64,000 bases of DNA. Source: Streptomyces humidus (GTDB lineage Bacteria; Actinomycetota; Actinomycetes; Streptomycetales; Streptomycetaceae). The stretch spans positions 124,001-188,000 of the forward strand of contig NZ_BMTL01000006.1 of assembly GCF_014649655.1 (NCBI RefSeq), written 5' to 3'. The position numbers were made by a program, and so were the translations under genes. Every line of letters begins with the position of its first letter. The stretch's first letter is position 1. Positions 45,427 to 54,299 of this stretch are shown here, piece by piece. Under the pieces are notes generated by a model, which saw nothing but the letters and a program-made list of their open reading frames with translations, had not been told where the DNA came from and did not search any database.

Positions 45427-45623
45427 CCGCTGCCTCGGTCGGTCTCGCCGGGCGGGGTGCGGTGTCCGCGGCTCCCGTGCCTTCCGCGACCGTCGCGTTT
45501 TGGGCCGGTTCGACCTCCCGCGCCGATGGCGGGGGCGGGTACGCTGCTGGTCGCGGCTCGGAGAACGAGGCCCGGACCGCATACCGGGAGTACGCACGGG
45601 GATTGCCTCACGTTTACCCCTGA
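45423..45623 (+). CDS. Doubtful small ORF before tatA
   Basis: A 66-codon GTG-initiated frame overlapping the previous stop by four bases (GTGA). The product is Ala/Gly-rich without recognisable motifs. The overlap and G/C-rich third positions favour translation, but the region also has to hold the tatA promoter, so it may be spurious. Confidence 0.3.
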   Translation: MTAASVGLAGRGAVSAAPVPSATVAFWAGSTSRADGGGGYAAGRGSENEARTAYREYARGLPHVYP

Positions 45624-45718
45624 GCGTTACGATCGCTGTCAACACGACCGTTCGGACAGGCGTCCGACCGGTCGTACGGCAACCCGCCCCCGCAGCCTCG
45701 GTGAGAAGGTAAAGACTT

Positions 45719-46006
45719 ATGTTCGGAAGGCTCGGCGCCCCCGAGATCATTCTCATCCTCGTCGTCGTCATCCTGCTGTTCGGCGCGAAGAAGCTTCCCG
45801 ACATGGCGCGCTCGCTGGGCAAGTCCGCTCGCATCCTCAAGAGCGAGGCCAAGGCGATGAAGGAGGACGGCGGCAGCACGACCACCCCGGCCGGCCCGCC
45901 CCACACCGACGAGCAGCCCCCGGCGACGCGTACCATCCAGGCCGCGCCCGGCGACGTGACCAGCTCCCGCCCGGTCACCGAGCCGACCGACACGACCAAG
46001 CGCTGA
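45719..46006 (+). CDS. tatA: Sec-independent translocase subunit TatA
   Basis: A 95-residue pore-forming component of the twin-arginine translocase. It has the N-terminal membrane helix ([19 protein letters not shown]), the conserved FGAKKLP hinge, an amphipathic helix and a hydrophilic Thr/Pro-rich tail. The ATG follows GTGAGAAGGT. Upstream of tatC by 47 bases, as in other actinobacteria; tatB is not in this locus. Confidence 0.95.
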   Translation: MFGRLGAPEIILILVVVILLFGAKKLPDMARSLGKSARILKSEAKAMKEDGGSTTTPAGPPHTDEQPPATRTIQAAPGDVTSSRPVTEPTDTTKR

Positions 46007-46053
46007 CCGAGGGCCGGTGACCTCCGGCCCGCCGTACGAGATGGGGACGTGGG

Positions 46054-47004
46054 TTGCTGAAGTCTGCCCGCAAACAGGAGAAGGACCCCGAGGGGCGGAT
46101 GCCCCTCGCGGATCATCTTCGTGAGCTTCGCAACCGGCTCGCGAAGGCGATGCTGGCGATCATGGTCGGCGCGATCGTCGGCGCGATGTACTACCAGGAC
46201 ATCATCAACCTGCTCACGGATCCGATCCAGCAGTCCGTGGGATGCACGAAGCCCTTCACCGAGCTCGCCAAGCAGAGTGACGGGGCGTGCGGCAACATCA
46301 CCATGTCGGGTCTCATGGGCCCCTTCACGTTGATGATCAAGGTGTCCCTCACTGCCGGCGTGGTGGGCGCCAGCCCGGTCTGGCTCTACCAGCTCTGGGC
46401 CTTCGTCGCACCGGGACTGCACCGCAGCGAGAAGAAGTACGCCATGGCCTTCGTGGCGGCCGGCTTCCCGCTGTTCATGGCAGGCGCCTGGTTCTCCTAC
46501 CACGTGCTGCCCACGGCCGCCAACGTGCTGCTCGACTTCACCCCCGATCACGCCGTCAACCTGCTGCCGCTCGATGATCTGCTCGACCTCGTGACCCGTA
46601 TGGTGATCGTATTCGGTCTCTCCTTCGAGCTGCCCTTGCTGCTGGTCATGCTCAACCTCACCGGAGTCATCGCCGGCCGTCGGATGCTCGGCTGGTGGCG
46701 CGGCATGATCCTCGGGGTCACGATCTTCGCGGCCTTCGCCACGCCTACGGTCGACCCGGTGTCGATGCTGTCGCTCGCGGCGCCCATCGTCGTCCTGTAC
46801 TTCCTGGCGGTGGGTTTCTCGATCATGAACGACCGTCGCAAGCAGCGCCGCGAGGCCATGGGCCCCGCCGACGACGAGGCCTCCGAACTGGACCTCACCC
46901 CCGAGGACATCGGCGAGGTCGAGACGGTGTCGGCCATGCGTACTGTGCCCGAGCAGAGTGACTCGGCACACGACAGGGCGAACGGCTACGACGATGTGAC
47001 GTGA
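46054..47004 (+). CDS. tatC: Sec-independent translocase subunit TatC
   Basis: The twin-arginine signal-peptide receptor. The 316-residue protein has the N-terminal motif PLADHLRELRNRL, six transmembrane helices and the conserved FVAPGLHRSEKKY loop. An extra extracytoplasmic loop with two cysteines (VGC, GACG) lies between helices 1 and 2, and the tail is acidic. TTG start at 46054 after GGGGACG. A perfect terminator follows the stop. Confidence 0.95.
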   Translation: MLKSARKQEKDPEGRMPLADHLRELRNRLAKAMLAIMVGAIVGAMYYQDIINLLTDPIQQSVGCTKPFTELAKQSDGACGNITMSGLMGPFTLMIKVSLTAGVVGASPVWLYQLWAFVAPGLHRSEKKYAMAFVAAGFPLFMAGAWFSYHVLPTAANVLLDFTPDHAVNLLPLDDLLDLVTRMVIVFGLSFELPLLLVMLNLTGVIAGRRMLGWWRGMILGVTIFAAFATPTVDPVSMLSLAAPIVVLYFLAVGFSIMNDRRKQRREAMGPADDEASELDLTPEDIGEVETVSAMRTVPEQSDSAHDRANGYDDVT

Positions 47005-47036
47005 GCGGTGACACGCCGCCGAGGCTGTGAAGTGAC

Positions 47037-47072
47037 AAAGTGGGCCCACCGGTACGCCGGTGGGCCCACTTT
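47037..47072. terminator. Terminator after tatC
   Basis: Perfect 16-bp arms (47037-47052, 47057-47072) with a TACG loop; the left arm starts with AAA and the right ends in TTT, so it works in both directions. Confidence 0.9.
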
Positions 47073-47094
47073 CCTTTGGTTCAGCCGTTCCGCC

Positions 47095-47427
47095 TCAGCA
47101 GGAACCCTTCTTGTAGCCGAAGCTAAGCGGCTTGTTGTAGAAGACCTTGGAGCCCTTGGCGTCCGGCTTCACGGTGATGCACGTCTCGAAGACCGAGGTG
47201 GCGCCCGTCTTCACCCAGAACTGCGCCGTGGCGTCGCAGGTGCTGTGGTAGTAGACGGTCCACGTCGCGGTGCCGTCGCCCCACGAGTAGTTGACGCAGC
47301 TCGCCGACCCACGGTGTACGGCGTCCGCGCCGCCGGTGGCGGCGGACGCGGGAGCGGCGGCGGCCCCGAGTATCAGAGCCGCACTGGCGGCGGCAGCGGC
47401 GACAGCACTCCTACGCAAGAGGTACAT
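47095..47427 (-). CDS. Small secreted Cys-containing protein
   Basis: A 110-residue exported protein with an Ala-rich signal peptide (MYLLRRSAVAAAAASAALILG, cleavage near ASAA-TGG) and a mature part of about 80 residues with four cysteines (SC, TC, TC and the final C). Two disulfides and a beta-rich fold are likely. The ribosome-binding site GGGGGAA is preceded by an A-rich leader (AAACAAAAGAAAACAAAG) very unlike the surrounding DNA. It sits on the opposite strand between tatC and helY, which are adjacent in other actinobacteria, so it may be a lineage-specific insertion. Function unknown. Confidence 0.65.
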   Translation of the reverse strand: MYLLRRSAVAAAAASAALILGAAAAPASAATGGADAVHRGSASCVNYSWGDGTATWTVYYHSTCDATAQFWVKTGATSVFETCITVKPDAKGSKVFYNKPLSFGYKKGSC

Positions 47428-47575
47428 GTTCCCCCTTTGTTTTCTTTTGTTTACTCATGGTTACTTGGTCGATTGCGCGCAACGGCTCGAACGGTAGTCC
47501 TCGCCCTGTTTGTAGTGCAAGATCAATATCGGCCGGGGTGCGGTCTCCGGTCTGATCCGGATAATGATCGTCCTG

Positions 47576-47598
47576 TTGTCAGTGCGGCCCGGTACGCT
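47576..47598 (+). promoter_or_regulatory. Candidate PafBC-type (RecA-NDp) promoter of helY
   Basis: TTGTCAGTG (47576-47584), eight bases, then TACGCT (47593-47598) match tTGTCRGTG-N8-TANNNT exactly. The hexamer is 10 bases before the helY ATG at 47609, so the transcript would have almost no leader. PafB and PafC are encoded 4-5 kb upstream. Confidence 0.7.
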
Positions 47599-47608
47599 CG
47601 AAAGCACG

Positions 47609-50416
47609 ATGACAGAGGATCTCTCACCGGCCGAGCGGTACGCGGCGGCGCGCAAGCGTGCTGTCGAGCAGGCCACCGCGCTCGCGTCCTTCCGCGAGAT
47701 GTACGACTTCGGTCTCGACCCCTTCCAGATCGAGGCCTGCCAGGCGCTGGAGGCGGGCAAGGGCGTCCTCGTGGCCGCCCCCACCGGCTCGGGCAAGACG
47801 ATCGTGGGCGAGTTCGCCGTCCACCTCGCCCTCCAGCAGGGCAAGAAGTGCTTCTACACGACGCCCATCAAGGCGCTGTCGAACCAGAAGTACTCCGACC
47901 TGTGCCGCCGGTACGGCAGTGGGAAGGTCGGCCTGCTCACCGGCGACAACAGCGTCAACTCCGACGCCCCGGTGGTCGTGATGACCACCGAGGTGCTGCG
48001 CAACATGCTCTACGCCGGTTCGCAGACGCTCCTCGGCCTCGGCTACGTGGTGATGGACGAGGTGCACTACCTCTCCGACCGCTTCCGGGGCGCCGTGTGG
48101 GAGGAGGTCATCATCCACCTCCCCGAGTCGGTCACCCTGGTCTCGCTGTCCGCGACCGTGTCCAACGCCGAGGAGTTCGGCGACTGGCTGGACACCGTGC
48201 GCGGCGACACCGAGGTGATCGTCTCCGAACACCGGCCCGTGCCGCTGTTCCAGCACGTCCTCGCCGGACGGCGGATGTACGACCTGTTCGAGGAAGGCGA
48301 GGGCCACCGCAGGGCCGTCAACCCCGACCTCGCGCGCCTGGCCCGCATGGAGGCCTCCAGGCCTTCCTACCAGGACCGCAGGCGCGGCCGGAACGTCCGC
48401 GAGGCCGACCGTGAGCGCGAGCGCAGGCAGCGTTCACGGGTGTGGACGCCGGGGCGGCCCGAGGTCATCGAGCGGCTCGACGCCGAAGGGCTGCTGCCCG
48501 CCATCACGTTCATCTTCAGCCGTGCCGCCTGCGAGGCCGCCGTCCAGCAGTGCCTGTACGCCGGGCTGCGGCTGAACGACGAGGAGGCGCGGGCCGAGGT
48601 CCGCGCGCTCGTCGAGGAGCGCACCGCCGCCATCCCGCACGAGGACCTGCACGTCCTCGGCTACTACGAGTGGCTGGAGGGCCTGGAACGAGGCATCGCC
48701 GCCCACCACGCGGGCATGCTGCCGACGTTCAAGGAGGTCGTGGAGGAGCTGTTCGTGCGCGGTCTGGTCAAGGCCGTCTTCGCGACCGAGACCCTCGCCC
48801 TGGGCATCAACATGCCCGCCCGGTCGGTGGTCCTGGAGAAGCTCGTCAAATGGAACGGCGAACAGCACGCCGACATCACCCCCGGCGAGTACACCCAGCT
48901 CACCGGGCGCGCCGGCCGGCGCGGCATCGACGTCGAGGGGCACGCCGTCGTCCTGTGGCAGCGTGCCATGAACCCCGACCATCTCGCCGGGCTGGCGGGC
49001 ACGCGCACCTACCCGCTGCGCTCCAGCTTCAAGCCGTCGTACAACATGGCGGTCAACCTCGTCGAGCAGTTCGGGCGGCATCGTTCGCGCGAACTGCTGG
49101 AGACGTCGTTCGCGCAGTTCCAGGCAGACCGGTCGGTGGTCGGGATCTCCCGGCAGGTGCAGCGCAACGAGGAGGGGCTGGAGGGCTACAAGGCCTCCAT
49201 GACCTGCCACCTCGGCGACTTCGATGAGTACGCGCGGTTGCGCCGCGACCTCAAGGACCGCGAGACCGAACTGGCCAAGCAGGGTGCGGCCCAGCGGCGC
49301 GCGGAGGCCGCCGTGGCGCTGGAGAAGCTCAAGCCCGGCGACGTCATCCACGTGCCCACCGGCAAGTACGCGGGGCTGGCGCTGGTGCTCGACCCGGGCC
49401 TGCCCGCCGGGCGGGCCAACGGGCATCGCGGCTTCGATCACCTCGACGGTCCGCGCCCGCTGGTCCTGACCGCCGAACGGCAGGTCAAGCGGCTGGCGTC
49501 GATGGACTTCCCGGTGCCGGTCCAGGCGCTGGAGCGGATGCGGATCCCCAAGTCGTTCAACGCGCGCTCGCCGCAGTCCCGCCGCGACCTCGCCTCGGCC
49601 CTGCGCACCAAGGCCGGGCACATCCCGCCGGAACGGGCCCGCAAACAGCGCTCCCAGGCCGCGGACGACCGGGAGATCGCCCGGCTGCGCACCGAGCTCC
49701 GGGCGCACCCGTGCCACGGCTGCTCCGAGCGCGAGGACCACGCCCGCTGGGCCGAGCGCTACCACCGGCTGCTGCGCGACACCTCGCAGCTGGAACGCCG
49801 CATCGAGGGACGCACCAACACCATCGCCCGTACCTTCGACCGGATCGTGGCGCTGCTGACCGAGTTGGACTACCTGCGCGGCGACGAGGTCACCGAGCAC
49901 GGCAAGCGGCTCGCCCGTCTCTACGGCGAACTCGACCTGCTCGCCAGCGAATGCCTGCGCGCGGGCGTCTGGGAGGGCCTCAGCCCCGCCGAACTCGCCG
50001 CCTGTGTGTCGGCGTTGGTGTACGAGGCGCGGATGAGCGACGACGCGATGGCGCCGAAGCTGCCCTCGGGCAAGGCGAAGGCCGCGCTCGGCGAGATGGT
50101 GCGCATCTGGGGCCGGCTGGACGCGCTGGAGGAGGAGTTCCGCATCCGCCAGACCGAGGGCGTCGGACAGCGCGAGCCGGACCTGGGCTTCGCCTGGTCC
50201 GCGTACATGTGGGCCTCGGGGAAGGGCCTGGACGAGGTGCTGCGCGAGGCGGAGATGCCCGCCGGCGACTTCGTGCGCTGGTGCAAGCAGGTCATCGACG
50301 TCCTCGGGCAGATCGCCGCGGCGGCTCCCGTGGAGGGCTCGGCGGTGGCGAAGAACGCCCGCAAGGCGGTCGACGCACTGCTGCGGGGCGTCGTGGCCTA
50401 CTCGTCCGTGGGGTGA
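47609..50416 (+). CDS. helY: DExH-box SF2 helicase HelY (Ski2/Mtr4-like)
   Basis: A 935-residue helicase. Motif I is APTGSGKT (near 60), motif II the DEVH box VVMDEVHYLSD (near 152), motif III SLSATVSN, and motif VI QLTGRAGRRGID. The C-terminal part has the Ski2-like DSHCT-type helical domain and a small Cys pair (HPCHGCSER). Ski2-like proteins unwind RNA or DNA; the bacterial HelY substrate is not settled. The ATG at 47609 starts the conserved EDLSPAERY. It is the terminal gene of the pafABC-tat-helY region and carries a DNA-damage-type promoter. Confidence 0.93.
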   Translation: MTEDLSPAERYAAARKRAVEQATALASFREMYDFGLDPFQIEACQALEAGKGVLVAAPTGSGKTIVGEFAVHLALQQGKKCFYTTPIKALSNQKYSDLCRRYGSGKVGLLTGDNSVNSDAPVVVMTTEVLRNMLYAGSQTLLGLGYVVMDEVHYLSDRFRGAVWEEVIIHLPESVTLVSLSATVSNAEEFGDWLDTVRGDTEVIVSEHRPVPLFQHVLAGRRMYDLFEEGEGHRRAVNPDLARLARMEASRPSYQDRRRGRNVREADRERERRQRSRVWTPGRPEVIERLDAEGLLPAITFIFSRAACEAAVQQCLYAGLRLNDEEARAEVRALVEERTAAIPHEDLHVLGYYEWLEGLERGIAAHHAGMLPTFKEVVEELFVRGLVKAVFATETLALGINMPARSVVLEKLVKWNGEQHADITPGEYTQLTGRAGRRGIDVEGHAVVLWQRAMNPDHLAGLAGTRTYPLRSSFKPSYNMAVNLVEQFGRHRSRELLETSFAQFQADRSVVGISRQVQRNEEGLEGYKASMTCHLGDFDEYARLRRDLKDRETELAKQGAAQRRAEAAVALEKLKPGDVIHVPTGKYAGLALVLDPGLPAGRANGHRGFDHLDGPRPLVLTAERQVKRLASMDFPVPVQALERMRIPKSFNARSPQSRRDLASALRTKAGHIPPERARKQRSQAADDREIARLRTELRAHPCHGCSEREDHARWAERYHRLLRDTSQLERRIEGRTNTIARTFDRIVALLTELDYLRGDEVTEHGKRLARLYGELDLLASECLRAGVWEGLSPAELAACVSALVYEARMSDDAMAPKLPSGKAKAALGEMVRIWGRLDALEEEFRIRQTEGVGQREPDLGFAWSAYMWASGKGLDEVLREAEMPAGDFVRWCKQVIDVLGQIAAAAPVEGSAVAKNARKAVDALLRGVVAYSSVG

Positions 50417-51156
50417 GCGGGACGGCGGGCGCGGGGAGAGTGTCGAGCCGCCGACTCCGGGGCGGTGCGACCGGATCGTGGGCGCCGCGCCGCGAGTGGC
50501 CGAGGAGGCGCTGACGGCGATGATCCCGGGGCGGCTGACGGTGGAGAGCACGCACCGTATCGTCGCCCTGGTCGTCGGCGCCCGGACGACTGCGGCCTCC
50601 GCAGGCTTCCGCCCCAGCGACCTCGGCCTCGACGCCGTAGACGGCACGTCCACCCGATGCCGCCGGCCCGCTCCCGCCACGCCTGTGTCCGCTCCCCGGA
50701 GCGGTACGCCCGTCCCGGAGTCGGCGCGGTGGCCCGACATGTCGCGGAACGCGACCCCCGCCGCGCGTCGCCGCACGTGACACCCGTCGTCCGCGGCTGG
50801 TGACGGCGCTCTTGACCTCTTGACGGCTCCCCGACCGCCGGCGGCTGCCGCGGAGTCGTTCTGCAGGGACCCGGCCGCGACGGAGGACCGCCGGTCGGCG
50901 GTCGCCTCATCCGTTCCGGTGAACTGTTTCGCACGCCAGTTTGCCGTCACGCCATGTGTTCGCGAGATCGCGCAGCGTGCAAATGGGGCTGAGGTTACTC
51001 CACGTACGGGAGTGGTTTCAGGCGGTTGCCGAATATGACACGGCGTTGATCCTGTCGGACTAGGCTCGCCCGCGGCGCACCGAGTTGAGGCGTATTCGTG
51101 CGCTTGTTCCCCAAGAGTCCCGAAGATGCCGACAGATCCCTACAGAGGGTGCCCAC
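50417..51156. other. 740-base stretch without a recognised gene
   Basis: Between helY and the conservon. One frame (50478-50780, 100 codons from GTG) has G/C-rich third positions in its first half (RLTVESTHRIVALVVGARTT) but no known motif; it could be a small gene or a remnant. Near the end, TGACAC (51036-51041) and TAGGCT (51061-51066) suggest the conservon promoter, giving a leader of about 84 bases. Confidence 0.4.
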
Positions 51157-52782
51157 ATGGTGAGTGTTCAGTCCCCACCCGGTCGCCGAGAACTTCCCTA
51201 CGCGCGCGTGCTGTTGCTGCCGGCGATACTGATGGCCGCGGCGACCGGAGCCGCCGACGCCCTGGTGGCGACGCAGGCCCGGCTCGCCGTCGGCGTCTGC
51301 GGAGCCGTCGCGACCCTCCTGGTGATCGCGGCCGGAGCCGAGTCGGTCCGCCGTGGCAGGCTGCTGCGGGCGCTGCGCGCGGAGACCGACCGGCGGATCG
51401 CCTGCCTGGAACGGCGCGTCGCCGATCACGCGGAGGACAACCGCCGCCTCGCCGAGGAGCACGTGCCGAGCGCCGTGGCCTGGCTGCGTGCCGGAAACTC
51501 GCCCCGGGAGGTGATGCGCGACCTCAGCCGGAGCGACCCCGTTTTCCGTGAACTGGACGACGCGCAGCGCGCCGTGGTCAGGAAGATCCTCGACATCGTC
51601 GACCACGAGGAGTCCCTGCGTGACTCCGCCCAGCGCTCCTTCGTCAGCATCGCCCGCCGCATGCAGGCCCTCGTCCACCAACAGGCCGCGGAACTGCGGG
51701 AGATGGAGGAGGACCACGGACGCAACCCCGAGGTCTTCGACGACCTGTTGCGCATCGACCACGGCACCGCGCTGATCGGCCGCCTCGCCGATTCCATCGG
51801 CGTGCTCGGCGGCGGCCGCCCCAGCCGCAACTGGCCGCAGCCCGTCCCGCTGTACAGCGTGCTGCGCGGCGCCATGTCCCGGATCCTGGAGTACCGGCGC
51901 ATTCAGCTGGACTCCATCGCCAAGGTCAACATCGGCGGCCTCTCCGTCGAGCCGCTCATCCACGCGCTCGCCGAACTCCTCGACAACGCCACCCGGTACT
52001 CGCCCCCGACCAGCAAGGTCCACGTCAACGCCGTCGAGGTGCAGACCGGCATCGCCATCGAGATCGAGGACGCCGGCGTCAGCCTCAGCGAGGAGGCCCG
52101 CGCCAAGGCCGAGCGCATGCTGGAGCAGGCCAAGGCGGGCGTCGACATCCAGGACGTCGGCGGCACCCCGCGCCTGGGCCTCGCCGTCGTCGGCCGTCTG
52201 TGCACGTCGTTCAACCTCGAGGTCTCCCTGCGCACCTCGGCCTACGGCGGCGTCCGGGCCGTTCTCATCGTGCCGAGCGAGATGCAGACCTCCGACCCCG
52301 CCCCCGGCTTCGCGCACGGCATCGGCGCCACCGCCGTGCCGCAGATCGACCTGAGTCAGATCGGCGAGGGCCCCAAGCGCCCGCCGAAGAAGCGCCGCCC
52401 CACCAACGCGCGCATCCCCGCCGGAGTGTCCCTGACCGACGACGAGGTGCCCGAGGTCACCGAGTGGACCGAGCAGGGCCTGCCGCAACGCCGCAGCAAG
52501 GCCACCATCTCCATCGCCCAGCGCTACCGGGAGGCGTACGCCGCCCAGGACGCCGCACGCGAGGGCAAGCCCGACCCGTTCGCGCGGCCCGAGCCCGAGC
52601 CGCAGCCCGAGGAGAAGAGGCGCGAGCCCGGCCTGGCGTTCGAGGCCTTCTGGGAGGGCCTGGTGAAGGCGGCCCCGCCGGGAGCGCACCCCACCGACTT
52701 CACCCGCAATCCCACCGCATACCTCCACCTGCTCGAAGACAAGGCCGAGACCGAGGCCGACGATGAAGGGGACCTCACGTGA
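51157..52782 (+). CDS. cvnA9: Conservon sensor-like ATPase (nitrate/sulfonate-type histidine-kinase homologue)
   Basis: The 541-residue CvnA protein has two N-terminal membrane helices (about 18-36 and 43-62), a coiled-coil helical region, and a GHKL ATPase domain with N-box ELLDNATRYSPP (N277), G1 EIEDAGVSL and G2 GLAVVGRL. A long hydrophilic tail ends in a Pro/Glu-rich stretch. No convincing phosphoacceptor His box is visible, as is usual in conservons. CvnA-D form a membrane complex resembling a eukaryotic G-protein-coupled receptor system. Position downstream of helY equals the rar/cvn9 locus of S. coelicolor, which represses aerial growth and secondary metabolism. Start chosen by GAGGG at good spacing. 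Confidence 0.88.
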   Translation: MVSVQSPPGRRELPYARVLLLPAILMAAATGAADALVATQARLAVGVCGAVATLLVIAAGAESVRRGRLLRALRAETDRRIACLERRVADHAEDNRRLAEEHVPSAVAWLRAGNSPREVMRDLSRSDPVFRELDDAQRAVVRKILDIVDHEESLRDSAQRSFVSIARRMQALVHQQAAELREMEEDHGRNPEVFDDLLRIDHGTALIGRLADSIGVLGGGRPSRNWPQPVPLYSVLRGAMSRILEYRRIQLDSIAKVNIGGLSVEPLIHALAELLDNATRYSPPTSKVHVNAVEVQTGIAIEIEDAGVSLSEEARAKAERMLEQAKAGVDIQDVGGTPRLGLAVVGRLCTSFNLEVSLRTSAYGGVRAVLIVPSEMQTSDPAPGFAHGIGATAVPQIDLSQIGEGPKRPPKKRRPTNARIPAGVSLTDDEVPEVTEWTEQGLPQRRSKATISIAQRYREAYAAQDAAREGKPDPFARPEPEPQPEEKRREPGLAFEAFWEGLVKAAPPGAHPTDFTRNPTAYLHLLEDKAETEADDEGDLT

Positions 52783-53186
52783 TCCAGCAGCGCCAAAACT
52801 TCGACTGGCTGCTCAAGGAGCTCTATGACGGGGTTCCCGGCATCGAGATGATCGTCGTGCTCTCGGCCGACGGACTGCGCATCGCCCGCTACGCCGGCGA
52901 CCCCGACGCCGCCGACCGGGTCGCCGCCGCCTGCGCGGGAATGCAGAGCCTGGCCGCCGCGGTGGCCCAGGAGATCCACTCCAGCAGCGGCGAGATGGAC
53001 ATGGTCGTCATCGACCTGAGCGGCGGCTACTTCTACATGATGTCGGCCGGCGCCAACGCCTACCTCGCCGTCCTCGCCGACGTGCGCTGCGAGGCGGGCC
53101 GGATGAGCGGCATGATGCGCGACCTCGTGGTCCGTATCGGCGCCCATCTCACCAGTCCGCCCCGCCGCAACGGGCAGAGCGTATGA
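52779..53186 (+). CDS. cvnB9: Conservon roadblock/LC7 protein
   Basis: A 135-residue roadblock/LC7-fold protein (FDWLLKELYDGVPGIEMIVVLSADGLRIA), the MglB-like class that regulates or binds small GTPases. It overlaps the CvnA stop by four bases (GTGA), so the two are translationally coupled. It probably acts on CvnD at the membrane through CvnA. Confidence 0.93.
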   Translation: MIQQRQNFDWLLKELYDGVPGIEMIVVLSADGLRIARYAGDPDAADRVAAACAGMQSLAAAVAQEIHSSSGEMDMVVIDLSGGYFYMMSAGANAYLAVLADVRCEAGRMSGMMRDLVVRIGAHLTSPPRRNGQSV

Positions 53187-53623
53187 CCCCTCCGCAACGC
53201 CGCCGGCGACAACCCCCGCCCCCGCCGCCCCCGCCGTCCCCGGCGGTCCCGAAGTCCGCGCCGTCCCCGGCGGAGGGCCAGAACGGGGGCGAGGGGGAGG
53301 GCAAGAACCCCGAGCGGCTGTACATCATCACGGGCGCGGACGGCGAACGCGCGCCCGTCGACCTCGTCACGCTGATCGTGACGCGTGCCGAAGCGCCCTC
53401 GTCGGCGACCCCGGAGCAGACGGCGGTGCTGCGGATGTGCGCCGCCCCGCTGTCCGTGGCCGAGATCTCGGCCTATCTGCGCCTGCCGTTCAGCGTGGTG
53501 ACGGTGCTGCTCACCGAGATGCTGGCAGCCGAACTCGTCCAGGCACGGGCCCCCATCGTCCGGCAGCAGCTCCCCGACCGTTCCCTTCTCGAAGCGGTGA
53601 TGCATGGACTTCAACGGCTCTGA
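53183..53623 (+). CDS. cvnC9: Conservon DUF742 protein
   Basis: A 146-residue DUF742 protein. A Pro-rich N-terminus (1-40, with a run of nine prolines) leads into a winged-helix-like domain (RLYIITGADGERAPVDLVTLIV, PLSVAEISAYLRLPFSVVTVLL). ATGA overlap with cvnB, and cvnD starts 20 bases before its stop. Partner of the CvnA/B/D complex; the biochemical role is not established. Confidence 0.92.
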   Translation: MTPPQRRRRQPPPPPPPPSPAVPKSAPSPAEGQNGGEGEGKNPERLYIITGADGERAPVDLVTLIVTRAEAPSSATPEQTAVLRMCAAPLSVAEISAYLRLPFSVVTVLLTEMLAAELVQARAPIVRQQLPDRSLLEAVMHGLQRL

Positions 53624-54224
53624 CACGATTCCCGGCCCACGGGCCGAGGACCACCTGCCGCACACCACCACGGCCGCGGCGAAGATCGTCATCGTGGGCG
53701 GCTTCGGCGTCGGCAAGACCACCATGGTCGGTTCCGTCAGCGAGATCAGGCCGCTGACCACCGAGGAGACCATGACCCAGGCGGGCATCGGGGTCGACGA
53801 CGACTACGGCTCCGAGACCAAGACCGCCACCACCGTGGCCATGGACTTCGGCCGCATCCGGATCACCGAGCAGGTCGTCCTCTACCTCTTCGGCACGCCC
53901 GGCCAGGAACGGTTCTGGTTCCTGTGGAACGGGCTGTTCGAGGGCGCGCTCGGCGCGGTCGTCCTGGTCGACACCCGCCGCATCGAGGTCAGCTTCGAGG
54001 TGATGGGCCGGCTGGAGGAGGGCGGCGTGCCCTTCGTCGTCGCCGTCAACACCTTCCCCGACGGGCCCCGTTACCCGGTCGAGGACCTGCGGGCCGCGCT
54101 CGACCTGCCGCCGGAGATCCCGATCGTGGAGTGCGACGTCCGCCGCCGCGCCTCCAGCCGGGACGTCCTGATGACCCTCATGCGCTTCCTGCACTCGCTG
54201 GCCCTGAGCCGCAGCCTGACCTGA
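53604..54224 (+). CDS. cvnD9: Conservon small GTPase
   Basis: A 206-residue Ras-like GTPase: G1 P-loop GGFGVGKTT (32-40, K38), G3 FGTPGQERF, and the base-specificity region AVNTF in place of NKxD. TPGQE carries the catalytic Gln. It is probably switched by CvnB and CvnA. It starts inside cvnC and is followed 75 bases later by the P450 gene of the same unit. Confidence 0.93.
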   Translation: MDFNGSDTIPGPRAEDHLPHTTTAAAKIVIVGGFGVGKTTMVGSVSEIRPLTTEETMTQAGIGVDDDYGSETKTATTVAMDFGRIRITEQVVLYLFGTPGQERFWFLWNGLFEGALGAVVLVDTRRIEVSFEVMGRLEEGGVPFVVAVNTFPDGPRYPVEDLRAALDLPPEIPIVECDVRRRASSRDVLMTLMRFLHSLALSRSLT

Positions 54225-54299
54225 CCCGCACGGCACCACCGCCCACCGACACCCGGTCCAGCACGGCACCGGGTCAGCACAGTTGCGGAGCGACCCCCT

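Noticed and set aside
50398..50934. A 178-codon minus-strand frame after helY
   Set aside because: Arg/Pro-rich with no motif and overlapping the helY stop; probably non-coding.
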